Source: Membranipora membranacea (taxonomy: Eukaryota > Bryozoa > Gymnolaemata > Cheilostomatida > Membraniporidae). From it: DNA of 64,000 bases. Shown here one piece after another: positions 1 through 14,420 of the stretch. Within the stretch, counting starts at the first letter, position 1. Each line of letters opens with the position of its first letter. The stretch covers positions 20,994,162 through 21,058,161 of the forward strand of contig OU612067.1 of the NCBI GenBank assembly GCA_914767715.1. The letters are read 5' to 3'. The position numbers and the translations under genes were made by a program. A model generated the notes under the pieces. The model was not told where the DNA came from and searched no databases. It saw only the letters and a program-made list of their open reading frames with translations.

Positions 1-3000
1 AGCCCCAAACGAGTTTCAGTTCCAAAGTCAGCATGAAATTCCCCACGGATTAGAGAAGGTTATGAGGAAATCTATTTTTTGAACTGGCCGTAAAAAAAGC
101 AAAGGGTCCCCCCTTTGTTACTTTTTTTAATTTTAAAATCGCTCTCATTTCCGTTCTATTTATCGTAGGATCTTCATATTCTGGAATTTGAATGAGGCCA
201 ATGAGGCCATCAACTGGTGCGAGTTTGAAAGAATTGCGATGGCTATTTAAATTTTTTACCCTGCGTTTGGCATGTTTTTTAATGACAAAAGTGGCCCTCG
301 TTAAAAATGTCGCTGACGCCAAACTAAAAGGGGCAGCCCCAAACGAGTTTCAGTTCCAAAGTCAGCATGAAATTCCCCACGGTTAAAGTAGGTTATGAGG
401 AAATCTATTTTTTGAACTGGCCGTAATAAAAGCAAAGGGTCCCCCCTTTGTTACTTTTTTTAATTTTAAAATCGCTCTCATTTCCGTTCTATTTATCGTA
501 GGATCTTCATATTCTGGAATTTGAATGAGGCCAATGATGCCATCAACTGGTGCGAGTTTGAAAGAATTCCGATGGCTATTTAAATTTTTTACCCTGCGTT
601 TGGCATGTTTTTTAATGACAAAAGTGGCCCTCGTTAAAAATGTCGCTGACGTTAAACTAAAAGGGGCAGCCCCAAACGGGTTTCAGTTCCAAAGTCAGCA
701 TGAAATTCTTCACGCTTTAGAGTAGGTTATGAGGAAATCTATTTTTTGAACTGGCCGTAATAAAAGCAAAGGGTCCCCCCTTTGTTACTTTTTTTAATTT
801 TAAAATCGCTCTCATTTCCGTTCTATTTATCGTAGGATCTTCATATTCTGGAATTTGAATGAGGCCAATGAGGCCATCAACTGGTGCGAGTTTGAAAGAA
901 TTCCGATGGCTATTTAAATTTTTTACCCTGCGTTTGGCATGTTTTTTAATGACAAAAGTGGCCCTCGTTAAAAATGTCGCTGCCGCCAAACTGAAAGAGG
1001 CAGCCCCAAACGGGTTTCAGTTCCAAAGTCAGCATGAAATTCCCCACGGATTAGAGTAGGTTATGAGGAAATCTATTTTTTGAACTGGCCGTAAAAAAAG
1101 CAATGGGTCCCCCCTTTGTTACTTTTTTTAATTTTAAAATCGCTCTCATTTCCGTTCTATTTATCGTAAGATCTTCATATTCTGGAATTTGAATGAGGCC
1201 AATGAGGCCATCAACTGGTGCGAGTTTGAAAGAATTCCGATGGCTATTTAAATTTTTTACCCTGCGTTTGGCATGTTTTTTAATGACAAAAGTGGCCCTC
1301 GTTAAAAGTATCGCTGACGCCAAACTTAAAGGGGCAGCCCCAAACGGGTTTCAGTTCCAAAGTCAGCATGAGATTCCCCACGGATTAGAGTAGGTTATGA
1401 GGAAATCTATTTTTTGAACTGGCCGTAAAAAAAGCAATGGGTCCCCCTTTGTTACTTTTTTTAATTTTAAAATCGCTCTCATTTCCGTTCTATTTATCGT
1501 AGGATCTTCATATTCTGGAATTTGAATGAGGCCAATGAGGCCATCAACTGGTCCGAGTTTGAAAGAATTCCGATGGCTATTTTAATTTTTTACCCTGCGT
1601 TTGGCATGTTTTTTAATGAGAAAAGTGGCCCCCGTTAAAAATGTCGCTGACGCCAAACTAAAAGGGGCAGCCCCAAACGGGTTTCAGTTCCAAAGTCAGC
1701 ATGAAATTCCCCACGGTTTAGAGTAGGTTATGAGGAAATCTATTTTTTGAACTGGCCGTAAAAAAAGCAAAGGGTCCCCCCTTTGTTACTTTTTTTAATT
1801 TTAAAATCGCTCTCATTTCCGTTCTATTTATCGTAGGATCTTCATATTCTGGAATTTGAATGAGGCCAATGAGGCCATCAACTGGTGCGAGTTTGAAAGA
1901 ATTCCGATGGCTATTTAAATTTTTTACCCTGCGTTTGGCATGTTTTTTAATTACAAAAGTGGCCCTCGTTAATATTGTTGCTGACGCCAAACTAAAAGGG
2001 GCAGCCCCAAACGGGTTTCAGTTCCAAAGTCAGCATGAATTTCCCCACGGTTTAGAGTAGGTTATGAGGAAATCTATTTTTTGAACTCGCCATAATAAAA
2101 GCAAAGGGTCCCCCCTTTGTTACTTTTTTTAATTTTAAAATCGCTCTCATTTCCGTTCTATTTATCGTAGGATCTTCATATTCTGGAATTTGAATGAAGC
2201 CAATGAGGCCATCAACTGGTGCGAGTTTGAAAGAATTCCGATGGCTATTTAAATTTTTTACCCTGCGTTTGGCATGTTTTTTAATGACAAAAGTGGCCCT
2301 CGTTAAAAATGTCGCTGACGCCAAACTAAAAGGGGCAGCCCCAAACGGGTTTCAGTTCCAAAGTCAGCATGAAATTCCCCACGGATTAGAGTAGGTTATG
2401 AGGAAATCTATTTTTTGAACTGGCCGTAAAAAAAGCAATGGGTCCCCCCTTTGTTACTTTTTTTAATTCTAAAATCGCTGTCATTTCCGTTCTATTCATC
2501 GTAGGATTTTCATATTCTGGAATTTGAATGAGGTCAATGAGGCCATCAACTAGTGCGAGTTTGAAAGAATTCCAATGGCTATTTAAATTTTTTACCCTGC
2601 GTTTGGAATGTTTTTTAATGACAAAAGTGGCCCCCGTTAAAAATGTCGCTGACGCCAAACTAAAAAGGGCAGCCCCAAACGGGTTTCAGTTCCAGAGTCA
2701 GCATGAAATTCCCCACGGATTAGAGTAGGTTATGAGGAAATCTATTTTTTGAACTGGCCGTAAAAAAAGCAATGGGTCCCCCCTTTGTTACTTTTTTTAA
2801 TTTTAAAATTGCTCTCATTTCCATTCTATTTATCGTAGGATCTTCATATTCTGGAATTTGAATGAGGCCAATGAGGCCATCAACTGGTCCGAGTTTGAAA
2901 GAATTCCGATGGCTATTTAAATTTTTTACCCTGCGTTTGGCATGTTTTTTAATGACAAAAGTGGCCCCCGTTAAAAATGTCGCTGACGCCAAACTAAAAG

Positions 3001-3387
3001 GGGCAGCCCCAAACGGGTTTCAGTTCGAAAGTCAGCATGAAATTCCCCACGGTTTAGAGTAGGTTATGAGGAAATCTATTTTTTGAACTGGCCGTAAAAA
3101 AAGCAAAGGGTCCCCCCTTTGTTACTTTTTTTAATTTTAAAATTGCTCTCATTTCCGTTCTATTTATCGTAGGATCTTCATATTCTGGAATTTGAATGAG
3201 GCCAATGAGGCCTTCAACTGGTGCGAGTTTGAAAGAATTCCGATGGCCATTTAAATTTTCTACCCTGCGTTTGGCATGTTTTTTAATGACAAAAGTGGCC
3301 CTCGTTAAAAATGTCGCTGACGCCAAACTAAAAGGGGCAGCCCCAAACGGGTTTCAGTTCCAAAGTCAGCATGAAATTCCCCACGGT

Positions 3388-6059
3388 TTAGAGTAGGTTA
3401 TGAGGAAATCTATTTTTTGAACTGGCCGTAAAAAAAGCAAAGGGTCCCCCCTTTGTTACTTTTTTAAATCTTAAAATCACTCTCATTTCCGTTCTATTTA
3501 TCGTAGGATCTTCATATTCTGGAATTTTAATGAGGCCAATGAGGCCTTCAACTGGTGCGAGTTTGAAAGAATTCCGATGGCTATTTAAATTTTTTACCCT
3601 GCGTTTGGCATGTTTTTTAATGACAAAAGTGGCCCTCGTTAAAAATGTCGCTGACGCCAAACTAAAAGGGGCAGCCCCAAACGGGTTTCAGTTCCAGAGT
3701 CAGCATGAAATTCCCCACGGTTTAGAGTAGGTTATGAGGAAATCTATTTTTTGAACTGGCCGTAAAAAAAGCAAAGGGTCCCCCCTTTGTTACTTTTTTT
3801 AATTTTAAAATTGCTCTCATTTCCGTTCTATTTATCGTAGGATCTTCATATTCTGGAATTTGAATGAGGCCAATGAGGCCATCAACTGGTGCGAGTTTGA
3901 AAGCATTCCGATGGCTATTTAAATTTTTTACCCTGCGTTTGGCATGTTTTTTAATGACAAAAGTGGCCCTCGTTAAAATTGTCGCTGACGCCAAACTAAA
4001 AGGGGCAGCCCCAAACGGGTTTCAGTTCCAAAGTCAGCATGAAATTCCCCACGGTTTAGAGTAGGTTATGAGGCAATCAATTTTTTGAACTGGCCGTAAA
4101 AAAAGCAATGGGTCCCCCCTTTGTTACTTTTTTGAATTTTAAAATCGCTCTCATTTCCGTTCTATTTATCGTAGGATCTTCATATTCTGGAATTTGAATG
4201 AGGCCAATGAGGCCATCAACTGGTGCCAGTTTGAAAGAATTCCGATGGCTATTTAAATTTTTTACCCTGCGTTTGGCATTTTTTTTAATGACAAAAGTGG
4301 CCCTCGTTAAAAATGTCGCTGACGCCAAACTAAAAGGGGCAGCCCCAAACAGGTTTCAGTTCCAAAGTCAGCATGAAATTCCCCACGGATTAGAGTAGGT
4401 TATGAGGAAATCTATTTTTTGAACTGGCCGTAAAAAAAGCAAAGGGTCCCCCCTTTGTTACTTTTTTTAATTTTAAAATCGCTCTCATTTCCGTTCTATT
4501 TATCGTAGGATCTTCATATTCTGGAATTTGAATGATGCCAATGAGGCCATCAACTGGTGCGAGTTTGAAAGAATTCCGATGGCTATTTAAATTTTTTACC
4601 CTGCGTTTGGCATGTTTTTTAATGACAAAAGTGGCCCTCGTTAAAAATATTGCTGACGCCAAACTAAAAGGGGCAGCCCCAAACGGGTTTCAGTTCCAAA
4701 GTCAGCATGAAATTCCCCACGGTTTAGAGTAGGTTATGAGGAAATCTATTTTTTGAACTGGCCGTAATAAAAGCAAAGGGTCCCCCCTTTGTTACTTTTT
4801 TAAATCTTAAAATCACTCTCATTTCCGTTCTATTTATCGTAGGATCTTCATATTCTGGAATTTGAATGAGGCCAATGAGGCCTTCAACTGGTGCGAGTTT
4901 GAAAGAATTCCGATGGCTATTTAAATTTTTTACCCTGCGTTTGGCATGTTTTTTAATGACAAAAGTGGCCCTCGTTAAAAATGTCGCTGACGCCAAACTA
5001 AAAGGGGCAGCCCCAAACGGGTTTCAGTTCCAGAGTCAGCATGAAATTCCCCACGGTTTAGAGTAGGTTATGAGGAAATCTATTTTTTGAACTGGCCGTA
5101 AAAAAAGCAAAGGGTCCCCCCTTTGTTACTTTTTTTAATTTTAAAATTGCTCTCATTTCCGTTCTATTTATCGTAGGATCTTCATATTCTGGAATTTGAA
5201 TGAGGCCAATGAGGCCATCAACTGGTGCGAGTTTGAAAGCATTCCGATGGCTATTTAAATTTTTTACCCTGCGTTTGGCATGTTTTTTAATGACAAAAGT
5301 GGCCCTCGTTAAAATTGTCGCTGACGCCAAACTAAAAGGGGCAGCCCCAAACGGGTTTCAGTTCCAAAGTCAGCATGAAATTCCCCACGGTTTAGAGTAG
5401 GTTATGAGGCAATCAATTTTTTGAACTGGCCGTATAAAAAGCAATGGGTCCCCCCTTTGTTACTTTTTTGAATTTTAAAATCGCTCTCATTTCCGTTCTA
5501 TTTATCGTAGGATCTTCATATTCTGGAATTTGAATGAGGCCAATGAGGCCATCAACTGGTGCCAGTTTGAAAGAATTCCGATGGCTATTTAAATTTTTTA
5601 CCCTGCGTTTGGCATTTTTTTTAATGACAAAAGTGGCCCTCGTTAAAAATGTCGCTGACGCCAAACTAAAAGGGGCAGCCCCAAACAGGTTTCAGTTCCA
5701 AAGTCAGCATGAAATTCCCCACGGATTAGAGTAGGTTATGAGGAAATCTATTTTTTGAACTGGCCGTAAAAAAAGCAAAGGGTCCCCCCTTTGTTACTTT
5801 TTTTAATTTTAAAATCGCTCTCATTTCCGTTCTATTTATCGTAGGATCTTCATATTCTGGAATTTGAATGATGCCAATGAGGCCATCAACTGGTGCGAGT
5901 TTGAAAGAATTCCGATGGCTATTTAAATTTTTTACCCTGCGTTTGGCATGTTTTTTAATGACAAAAGTGGCCCTCGTTAAAAATATTGCTGACGCCAAAC
6001 TAAAAGGGGCAGCCCCAAACGGGTTTCAGTTCCAAAGTCAGCATGAAATTCCCCACGGT
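3388..6059. repeat. Tetramer higher-order duplication (2 x 1,336 bp)
   Basis: Four consecutive monomers at 3,388-4,723 are repeated at 4,724-6,059 with the same subtype variants in the same order: TTTAAATCTTAAAATCAC with GGCCTTCAAC; GAAAGCATTCC with TTAAAATTGTC; TTTGAATTTT with GGCATTTTTTTT and AACAGGTTT; and GAATGATGCC with AAATATTGC. I see only scattered differences, such as GTAAAAAAAGC versus GTAATAAAAGC in the first monomer. Block edges are approximate because the phase of a tandem array is arbitrary. Confidence 0.85.
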
Positions 6060-9000
6060 TTAGAGTAGGTTATGAGGAAATCTATTTTTTGAACTGGCCG
6101 TAATAAAAGCAAAGGGTCCCCCCTTTGTTACTTTTTTTAATTTTAAAATCGCTCTCATTTCCGTTCTATTTATCGTAGGATCTTCATATTCTGGAATTTG
6201 AATGAGGCCAATGAGGCCATCAACTGGTGCGAGTTTGAAAGAATTCCGATGGCTATTTAAATTTTTTACCCTGCGTTTGGCATTTTTTTTAATGACAAAA
6301 GTGGCCCTCGTTAAAAATGTCGCTGACGCCAAACTAAAAGGGGCAGCCCCAAACAGGTTTCAGTTCCAAAGTCAGCATGAAATTCCCCACGGATTAGAGT
6401 AGGTTATGAGGAAATCTATTTTTTGAACTGGCCGTAAAAAAAGCAAAGGGTCCCCCCTTTGTTACTTTTTTTAATTTTAAAATCGCTCTCATTTCCGTTC
6501 TATTTATCGTAGGATCTTCATATTCTGGAATTTGAATGATGCCAATGAGGCCATCAACTGGTGCGAGTTTGAAAGAATTCCGATGGCTATTTAAATTTTT
6601 TACCCTGCGTTTGGCATGTTTTTTAATGACAAAAGTGGCCCTCGTTAAAAATATTGCTGACGCCAAACTAAAAGGGTCAGCCCCAAACGGGTTTCAGTTC
6701 CAAAGTCAGCATGACATTCCCCACGGTTTAGAGTAGGTTATGAGGAAATCTATTTTTTAAACTGGCCGTAATAAAAGCAAAGGGTCCCCCCTTTGTTACT
6801 TTTTTTAATTTTAAAATCGCTCTCATTTCGGTTCTATTTATCGTAGGATCTTCATATTCTGGAATTTGAATGAGGCCAATGAGGCCATCAACTGGTGCGA
6901 GTTTGAAAGAATTCCGATGGCTATTTAAATTTTTTACCCTGCGATTGGCATGTTTTTTAATGACAAAAGTGGCCCTCGTTAAAAATGTCGCTGACGCCAA
7001 ACTAAAAGGGGCAGCCCCAAACGGGTTTCAGTTCCAAAGTCAGCATGAAATTCCCCACGGATTAGAGTAGGTTATGAGGAAATCTATTTTTTGAACTGGC
7101 CGTAAAAAAAGCAATTGGTCCCCCCTTTGTTACTTTTTTTAATTTTAAAATTGCTCTCATTTCCATTCTATTTATTGTAGGATCTTCATATTCTGGAATT
7201 TGAATGAGGCCAATGAGGCCATCAACTGGTGCGAGTTTGAAAGAATTCCGATGGCTATTTAAATTTTTTACCCTGCGTTTGGCATGTTTTTTAATGACAA
7301 AAGTGGCCCTCGTTAAAAATGTCGCTGACGCCAAACTAAAAGGGGCAGCCCCAAACGGGTTTCAGTTCCAGAGTCAGCATGAAATTCCCCACGGTTTAGA
7401 GTAGGTTATGAGGAAATCTATTTTTTGAACTGGCCGTAAAAAAAGCAAAGGGTCCCCCCTTTGTTACTTTTTTTAATTTTAAAATCGCTCTCATTTCCGT
7501 TCTATTTATCGTAGGATCTTCATATTCTGGAATTTGAATGAGGCCAATGAGGCCATCAACTGGTGCCAGTTTGAAAGAATTCCTATGGCTATTTAAATTT
7601 TTTACCCTGCGTTTGGCATGTTTTTTAATGACAAAAGTGGCCCTCGTTAAAAATGTCGCTGACGCCAAACTAGAAGGGGCAGCCCCAAACGGGTTTCAGT
7701 TCCAAAGTCAGCATGAAATTCCCCACGGTTTAGAGTAGGTTATGAGGAAATCTATTTTTTGAACTGGCCGTAAAAAAAGCAAAGGGTCCCCCCTTTGTTA
7801 CTTTTTTTAATTTTAAAATCGCTCTCATTTCCGTTCTATTTATCGTAGGATCTTCATATTCTGGAATTTGAATGAGGCCAATGAGGCCATCAACTGGTGC
7901 CAGTTTGAAAGAATTCCGATGGCTATTTAAATTTTTTACCCTGCGTTTGGCATTTTTTTTAATGACAAAAGTGGCCCTCGTTAAAAATGTCGCTGACGCC
8001 AAACTAAAAGGGGCAGCCCCAAACAGGTTTCAGTTCCAAAGTCAGCATGAAATTCCCCACGGATTAGAGTAGGTTATGAGGAAATCTATTTTTTGAACTG
8101 GCCGTAAAAAAAGCAAAGGGTCCCCCCTTTGTTACTTTTTTTAATTTTAAAATCGCTCTCATTTCCGTTCTATTTATCGTAGGATCTTCATATTCTGGAA
8201 TTTGAATGATGCCAATGAGGCCATCAACTGGTGCGAGTTTGAAAGAATTCCGATGGCTATTTAAATTTTTTACCCTGCGTTTGGCATGTTTTTTAATGAC
8301 AAAAGTGGCCCTCGTTAAAAATATTGCTGACGCCAAACTAAAAGGGGCAGCCCCAAACGGGTTTCAGTTCCAAAGTCAGCATGACATTCCCCACGGTTTA
8401 GAGTAGGTTATGAGGAAATCTATTTTTTAAACTGGCCGTAATAAAAGCAAAGGGTCCCCCCTTTGTTACTTTTTTTAATTTTAAAATCGCTCTCATTTCG
8501 GTTCTATTTATCGTAGGATCTTCATATTCTGGAATTTGAATGAGGCCAATGAGGCCATCAACTGGTGCGAGTTTGAAAGAATTCCGATGGCTATTTAAAT
8601 TTTTTACCCTGCGATTGGCATGTTTTTTAATGACAAAAGTGGCCCTCGTTAAAAATGTCGCTGACGCCAAACTAAAAGGGGCAGCCCCAAACGGGTTTCA
8701 GTTCCAAAGTCAGCATGAAATTCCCCACGGATTAGAGTAGGTTATGAGGAACTCTATTTTTTGAACTGGCCGTAAAAAAAGCAATTGGTCCCCCCTTTGT
8801 TACTTTTTTTAATTTTAAAATTGCTCTCATTTCCATTCTATTTATTGTAGGATCTTCATATTCTGGAATTTGAATGAGGCCAATGAGGCCATCAACTGGT
8901 GCGAGTTTGAAAGAATTCCGATGGCTATTTAAATTTTTTACCCTGCGTTTGGCATGTTTTTTAATGACAAAAGTGGCCCTCGTTAAAAATGTCGCTGACG

Positions 9001-9399
9001 CCAAACTAAAAGGGGCAGCCCCAAACGGGTTTCAGTTCCAGAGTCAGCATGAAATTCCCCACGGTTTAGAGTAGGTTATGAGGAAATCTATTTTTTGAAC
9101 TGGCCGTAAAAAAAGCAAAGGGTCCCCCCTTTGTTACTTTTTTTAATTTTAAAATCGCTCTCATTTCCGTTCTATTTATCGTAGGATCTTCATATTCTGG
9201 AATTTGAATGAGGCCAATGAGGCCATCAACTGGTGCCAGTTTGAAAGAATTCCTATGGCTATTTAAATTTTTTACCCTGCGTTTGGCATGTTTTTTAATG
9301 ACAAAAGTGGCCCTCGTTAAAAATGTCGCTGACGCCAAACTAAAAGGGGCAGCCCCAAACGGGTTTCAGTTCCAAAGTCAGCATGAAATTCCCCACGGT
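6060..9399. repeat. Pentamer higher-order duplication (2 x 1,670 bp)
   Basis: Monomers at 6,060-7,729 recur at 7,730-9,399 with matching private variants: GGCATTTTTTTT, GAATGATGCC, CATGACATTCC, ATTTCGGTTC, GCGATTGGCATG, GCAATTGGTCC, TTTATTGTAGG and AATTCCTATGG. Scattered differences remain, such as AAAGGGTCAGCC in the first copy versus AAAGGGGCAGCC in the second, and AACTCTATT only in the second. The last two monomer types of the preceding tetramer also begin this block, so the two duplications overlap in origin. Confidence 0.85.
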
Positions 9400-12300
9400 T
9401 TAGAGTAGGTTATGAGGAAATCTATTTTTTGAACTGGCCGTAAAAAAAGCAAAGGGTCCCCCCTTTGTTACTTTTTTTAATTTTAAAATCGCTCTCATTT
9501 CCGTTCTATTTATCGTAGGATCTTCATATTCTGGAATTTGAATGAGGCCAATGAGGCCATCAACTGGTGCGAGTTTGAAAGAATTCCGATGGCTATTCAA
9601 ATTTTTTACCCTGCGTTTGGCATGTTTTTTAATGACAAAAGTGGCCCTCGTTAAAAATATTGCTGACGCCAAACTAAAAGGGGCAGCCCCAAACGGGTTC
9701 CAGTTCCAAAGTCAGCATGAAATTCCCCACGGTTTAAAGTAGGTTATGAGGAAATCTATTTTTTGAACTGGCCGTAATAAAAGCAAAGGGTCCCCCCCTT
9801 TGTTACTTTTTATAATTTTAAAATCGCTCTCATTTCCGTTCTATTTATCGTAGGATCTTCATATTCTGGAATTTGAATGAGGCCAATGAGGCCGTCAACT
9901 GGTGCGAGTTTGAAAGAATTCCGATGGCTATTTAAATTTTTTACCCTGCGTTTGGCATGTTTTTTAATGACAAAAGTGGCCCTCGTTAAAAATGTCGCTG
10001 ACGCCAAACTAAAAGGGGCAGCCCCAAACGGGTTTCAGTTCCAAAGTCAGCATGAAATTCCCCACGGTTTAGAGTAGGTTATGAGGAAATCTATTTTTTG
10101 AACTGGCCGTAAAAAAAGCAAAGGGTCCTCCCTTTGTTACTTTTTTAAATCTTAAAATCGCTCTCATTTCCGTTCTATTTATCGTAGGATCTTCATATTC
10201 TGGAATTTGAATGAGGCCGATGAGGCCTTCAACTGGTGCGAGTTTGAAAGAATTCCGATGGCTATTCAAATTTTTTACCCTGCGTTTGGCATGTTTTTTA
10301 ATGACAAAAGTGGCCCTCGTTAAAAATGTTGCTGACGCCAAACTAAAAGGGGCAGCCCCAAACGGGTTTCAGTTCCAAAGTCAGCATGAAATTCCCCACG
10401 GTTTAGAGTAGGTTATGAGGAAATCTATTTTTTGAACTGGCCGTAAAAAAAGCAAAGGGTCCCCCCTTTGTTACTTTTTTTAATTTTAAAATCGCTCTCA
10501 TTTCCGTTCTATTTATCGTAGGATTTTCATATTCTGGAATTTGAATGAGGCCAATGAGGCCATCAACTGGTTCGAGTTTGAAAGAATTCCGAGGGCTATT
10601 TAAATTTTTTACCCTGCGTTTGGCATGTTTTTTAATGACAAAAGTGGCCCTCGTTATAAATGTCGCTGACGCCAAACTAAAATGGGCAGCCCCAAACGGG
10701 TTTCAGTTCCAAAGTCAGCATGAAATTCTCCACGGTTTAGAGTAGGTTATGAGGCAATCTATTTTTTGAACTGGCCGTAAAAAAAGCAGAGGGTCCCCCC
10801 TTTGTTACTTTTTTTAATTTTAAAATCGCTCTCATTTCCGTTCTATTTATCGTAGGATCTTCATATTCTGGAATTTGAATGAGGCCAATGAGGCCATCAA
10901 CTGGTGCCAGTTTAATAGAATTCCGATGGCTATTTAAATTTTTTGCCCTGCGTTTGGCATGTTTTTTAATGACAAAAGTGGCCCTCGTTAAAAATGTCGC
11001 TGACGCCAAACTAAAAGGGGCAGCCCCAAACGGGTTTCAGTTCCAAAGTCAGCATGAAATTCCCCACGGATTAGAGTAGGTTATGAGGAAATCTATTTTT
11101 TGAACTGGCCGTAAAAAAAGCAAAGGGTCCCCCCTTTGTTACTTTTTTTAATTTTAAAATCGCTCTCAGTTCCGTTCTATTTATCGTAGGATCTTCCTAT
11201 TCTGGAATTTGAATGAGGCCAATGAGGCCATCAACTGGTGCGAGTTTGAAAGAATTCCGATGGCTATTTAAATTTTTTACCCTGCGTTTGGCATGTTTTT
11301 TAATGACAAAAGTGGCCCTCGTTAAAAATGTTGCTGACGCCAAACTAAAAGGGGCAGCCCCAAACGGGTTTCAGTTCCAAAGTCAGCATGAAATTCCCCA
11401 CGGTTTAGAGTAGGTTATGAGGAAATCTATTTTTTGAACTGGCCGTAAAAAAAGCAAAGGGTCCCCCCTTTGTTACTTTTTTTAATTTTAAAATCGCTCT
11501 CATTTCCGTTCTATTTATCGTAGGATTTTCATATTCTGGAATTTGAATGAGGCCAATGAGGCCATCAACTGGTTCGAGTTTGAAAGAATTCCGAGGGCTA
11601 TTTAAATTTTTTACCCTGCGTTTGGCATGTTTTTAAATGACAAAAGTGGCCCTCGTTATAAATGTCGCTGACGCCAAACTAAAATGGGCAGCCCCAAACG
11701 GGTTTCAGTTCCAAAGTCAGCATGAAATTCTCCACGGTTTAGAGTAGGTTATGAGGCAATCTATTTTTTGAACTGGCCGTAAAAAAAGCAAAGGGTCCCC
11801 CCTTTGTTACTTTTTTTAATTTTAAAATCGCTCTCATTTCCGTTCTATTTATCGTAGGATCTTCATATTCTGGAATTTGAATGAGGCCAATGAGGCCATC
11901 AACTGGTGCCAGTTTAATAGAATTCCGATGGCTATTTAAATTTTTTGCCCTGCGTTTGGCATGTTTTTTAATGACAAAAGTGGCCCTCGTTAAAAATGTC
12001 GCTGACGCCAAACTAAAAGGGGCAGCCCCAAACGGGTTTCAGTTCCAAAGTCAGCATGAAATACCCCACGGATTAGAGTAGGTTATGAGGAAATCTATTT
12101 TTTGAACTGGCCGTAAAAAAAGCAAAGGGTCCCCCCTTTGTTACTTTTTTTAATTTTAAAATCGCTCTCAGTTCCGTTCTATTTATCGTAGGATCTTCCT
12201 ATTCTGGAACTTGAATGAGGCCAATGAGGCCATCAACTGGTGCGAGTTTGAAAGAATTCCGATGGCTATTCAAATTTTTTACCCTGCGTTTGGCATGTTT

Positions 12301-14420
12301 TTTAATGACAAAAGTGGCCCTCGTTAAAAATATTGCTGACGCCAAACTAAAAGGGGCAGCCCCAAACGGGTTCCAGTTCCAAAGTCAGCATGAAATTCCC
12401 CACGGTTTAAAGTAGGTTATGAGGAAATCTATTTTTTGAACTGGCCGTAATAAAAGCAAAGGGTCCCCCCCTTTGTTACTTTTTATAATTTTAAAATCGC
12501 TCTCATTTCCGTTCTATTTATCGTAGGATCTTCATATTCTGGAATTTGAATGAGGCCAATGAGGCCGTCAACTGGTGCGAGTTTGAAAGAATTCCGATGG
12601 CTATTTAAATTTTTTACCCTGCGTTTGGCATGTTTTTTAATGACAAAAGTGGCCCTCGTTAAAAATGTCGCTGACGCCAAACTAAAAGGGGCAGCCCCAA
12701 ACGGGTTTCAGTTCCAAAGTCAGCATGAAATTCCCCACGGTTTAGAGTAGGTTATGAGGAAATCTATTTTTTGAACTGGCCGTAAAAAAAGCAAAGGGTC
12801 CTCCCTTTGTTACTTTTTTAAATCTTAAAATCGCTCTCATTTCCGTTCTATTTATCGTAGGATCTTCATATTCTGGAATTTGAATGAGGCCGATGAGGCC
12901 TCCAACTGGTGCGAGTTTGAAAGAATTCCGATGGCTATTCAAATTTTTTACCCTGCGTTTGGCATGTTTTTTAATGACAAAAGTGGCCCTCGTTAAAAAT
13001 GTTGCTGACGCCAAACTAAAAGGGGCAGCCCCAAACGGGTTTCAGTTCCAAAGTCAGCATGAAATTCCCCACGGTTTAGAGTAGGTTATGAGGAAATCTA
13101 TTTTTTGAACTGGCCGTAAAAAAAGCAAAGGGTCCCCCCTTTGTTACTTTTTTTAATTTTAAAATCGCTCTCATTTCCGTTCTATTTATCGTAGGATTTT
13201 CATATTCTGGAATTTGAATGAGGCCAATGAGGCCATCAACTGGTTCGAGTTTGAAAGAATTCCGAGGGCTATTTAAATTTTTTACCCTGCGTTTGGCATG
13301 TTTTTTAATGACAAAAGTGGCCCTCGTTATAAATGTCGCTGACGCCAAACTAAAATGGGCAGCCCCAAACGGGTTTCAGTTCCAAAGTCAGCATGAAATT
13401 CTCCACGGTTTAGAGTAGGTTATGAGGCAATCTATTTTTTGAACTGGCCGTAAAAAAAGCAGAGGGTCCCCCCTTTGTTACTTTTTTTAATTTTAAAATC
13501 GCTCTCATTTCCGTTCTATTTATCGTAGGATCTTCATATTCTGGAATTTGAATGAGGCCAATGAGGCCATCAACTGGTGCCAGTTTAATAGAATTCCGAT
13601 GGCTATTTTAATTTTTTGCCCTGCGTTTGGCATGTTTTTTAATGACAAAAGTGGCCCTCGTTAAAAATGTCGCTGACGCCAAACTAAAAGGGGCAGCCCC
13701 AAACGGGTTTCAGTTCCAAAGTCAGCATGAAATTCCCCACGGATTAGAGTAGGTTATGAGGAAATCTATTTTTTGAACTGGCCGTAAAAAAAGCAAAGGG
13801 TCCCCCCTTTGTTACTTTTTTTTAATTTTAAAATCGCTCTCAGTTCCGTTCTATTTATCGTAGGATCTTCCTATTCTGGAATTTGAATGAGGCCAATGAG
13901 GCCATCAACTGGTGCGAGTTTGAAAGAATTCCGATGGCTATTTAAATTTTTTACCCTGCGTTTGGCATGTTTTTTAATGACAAAAGTGGCCCTCGTTAAA
14001 AATGTTGCTGACGCCAAACTAAAAGGGGCAGCCCCAAACGGGTTTCAGTTCCAAAGTCAGCATGAAATTCCCCACGGTGTAGAGTAGGTTATGAGGAAAT
14101 CTATTTTTTGAACTGGCCGTAAAAAAAGCAAAGGGTCCACCCTTTGTTACTTTTTTTAATTTTAAAATCGCTCTCATTTCCGTTCTATTTATCGTAGGAT
14201 TTTCATATTCTGGAATTTGAATGAGGCCAATGAGGCCATCAACTGGTTCGAGTTTGAAAGAATTCCGAGGGCTATTTAAATTTTTTACCCTGCGTTTGGC
14301 ATGTTTTTTAATGACAAAAGTGGCCCTCGTTAAAAATGTCGCTGACGCCAAACTAAAAGGGGCAGCCCCAAACGGGTTTCAGTTCCAAAGTCAGCATGAA
14401 ATTCCCCACGGATTAGAGTA
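9400..14420. repeat. Nested trimer (1,002 bp) and octamer (2,673 bp) higher-order repeats
   Basis: Two nested periods are visible. A three-monomer block (about 10,403-11,404, then 11,405-12,406) shares GGATTTTCAT with CCGAGGGC, then GTTTAATAGAATTCC with TTTGCCCTGCG, then CTCAGTTCCG with CTTCCTATTC. An eight-monomer spacing of 2,673 bp links about 9.54-11.6 kb to about 12.2-14.3 kb, sharing the seven-C run, TTTTTATAATTTT, GGCCGTCAAC and GTCCTCCCTTTG. The second octamer copy has its own later changes (GGCCTCCAAC, GTCCACCCTTTG) and diverges before its end. Unequal exchange in successive rounds is the simplest reading. Confidence 0.78.

Noticed and set aside
1051-1323. The minus-strand frame of about 90 codons repeated in most monomers, as a possible multi-copy gene family
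   Set aside because: It opens at TTG with no ATG except an internal one near codon 59. It overlaps an equally long-lived plus-strand frame, is broken in many monomers, and varies freely in amino acids. I recognise no domain in it. It looks like a chance open frame carried by the satellite.
1193-1393. The 66-codon plus-strand ATG frame in each monomer, as a small-protein gene
   Set aside because: The ATG context is weak (T at -3, A at +4). No signal peptide, known domain or upstream regulatory element is visible, and the frame cannot continue into the next unit because 334 is not a multiple of three. Entire subtypes lose the ATG or gain stops.
10571-10583. RNA polymerase III B-box-like sequence GGTTCGAGTTT in the GGTTCGAG subtype (SINE or tRNA-derived origin)
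   Set aside because: The last two positions do not fit GGTTCGANTCC, the consensus monomer has GGTGCGAG instead, and no convincing A box lies at the usual distance upstream. It is probably a chance substitution.
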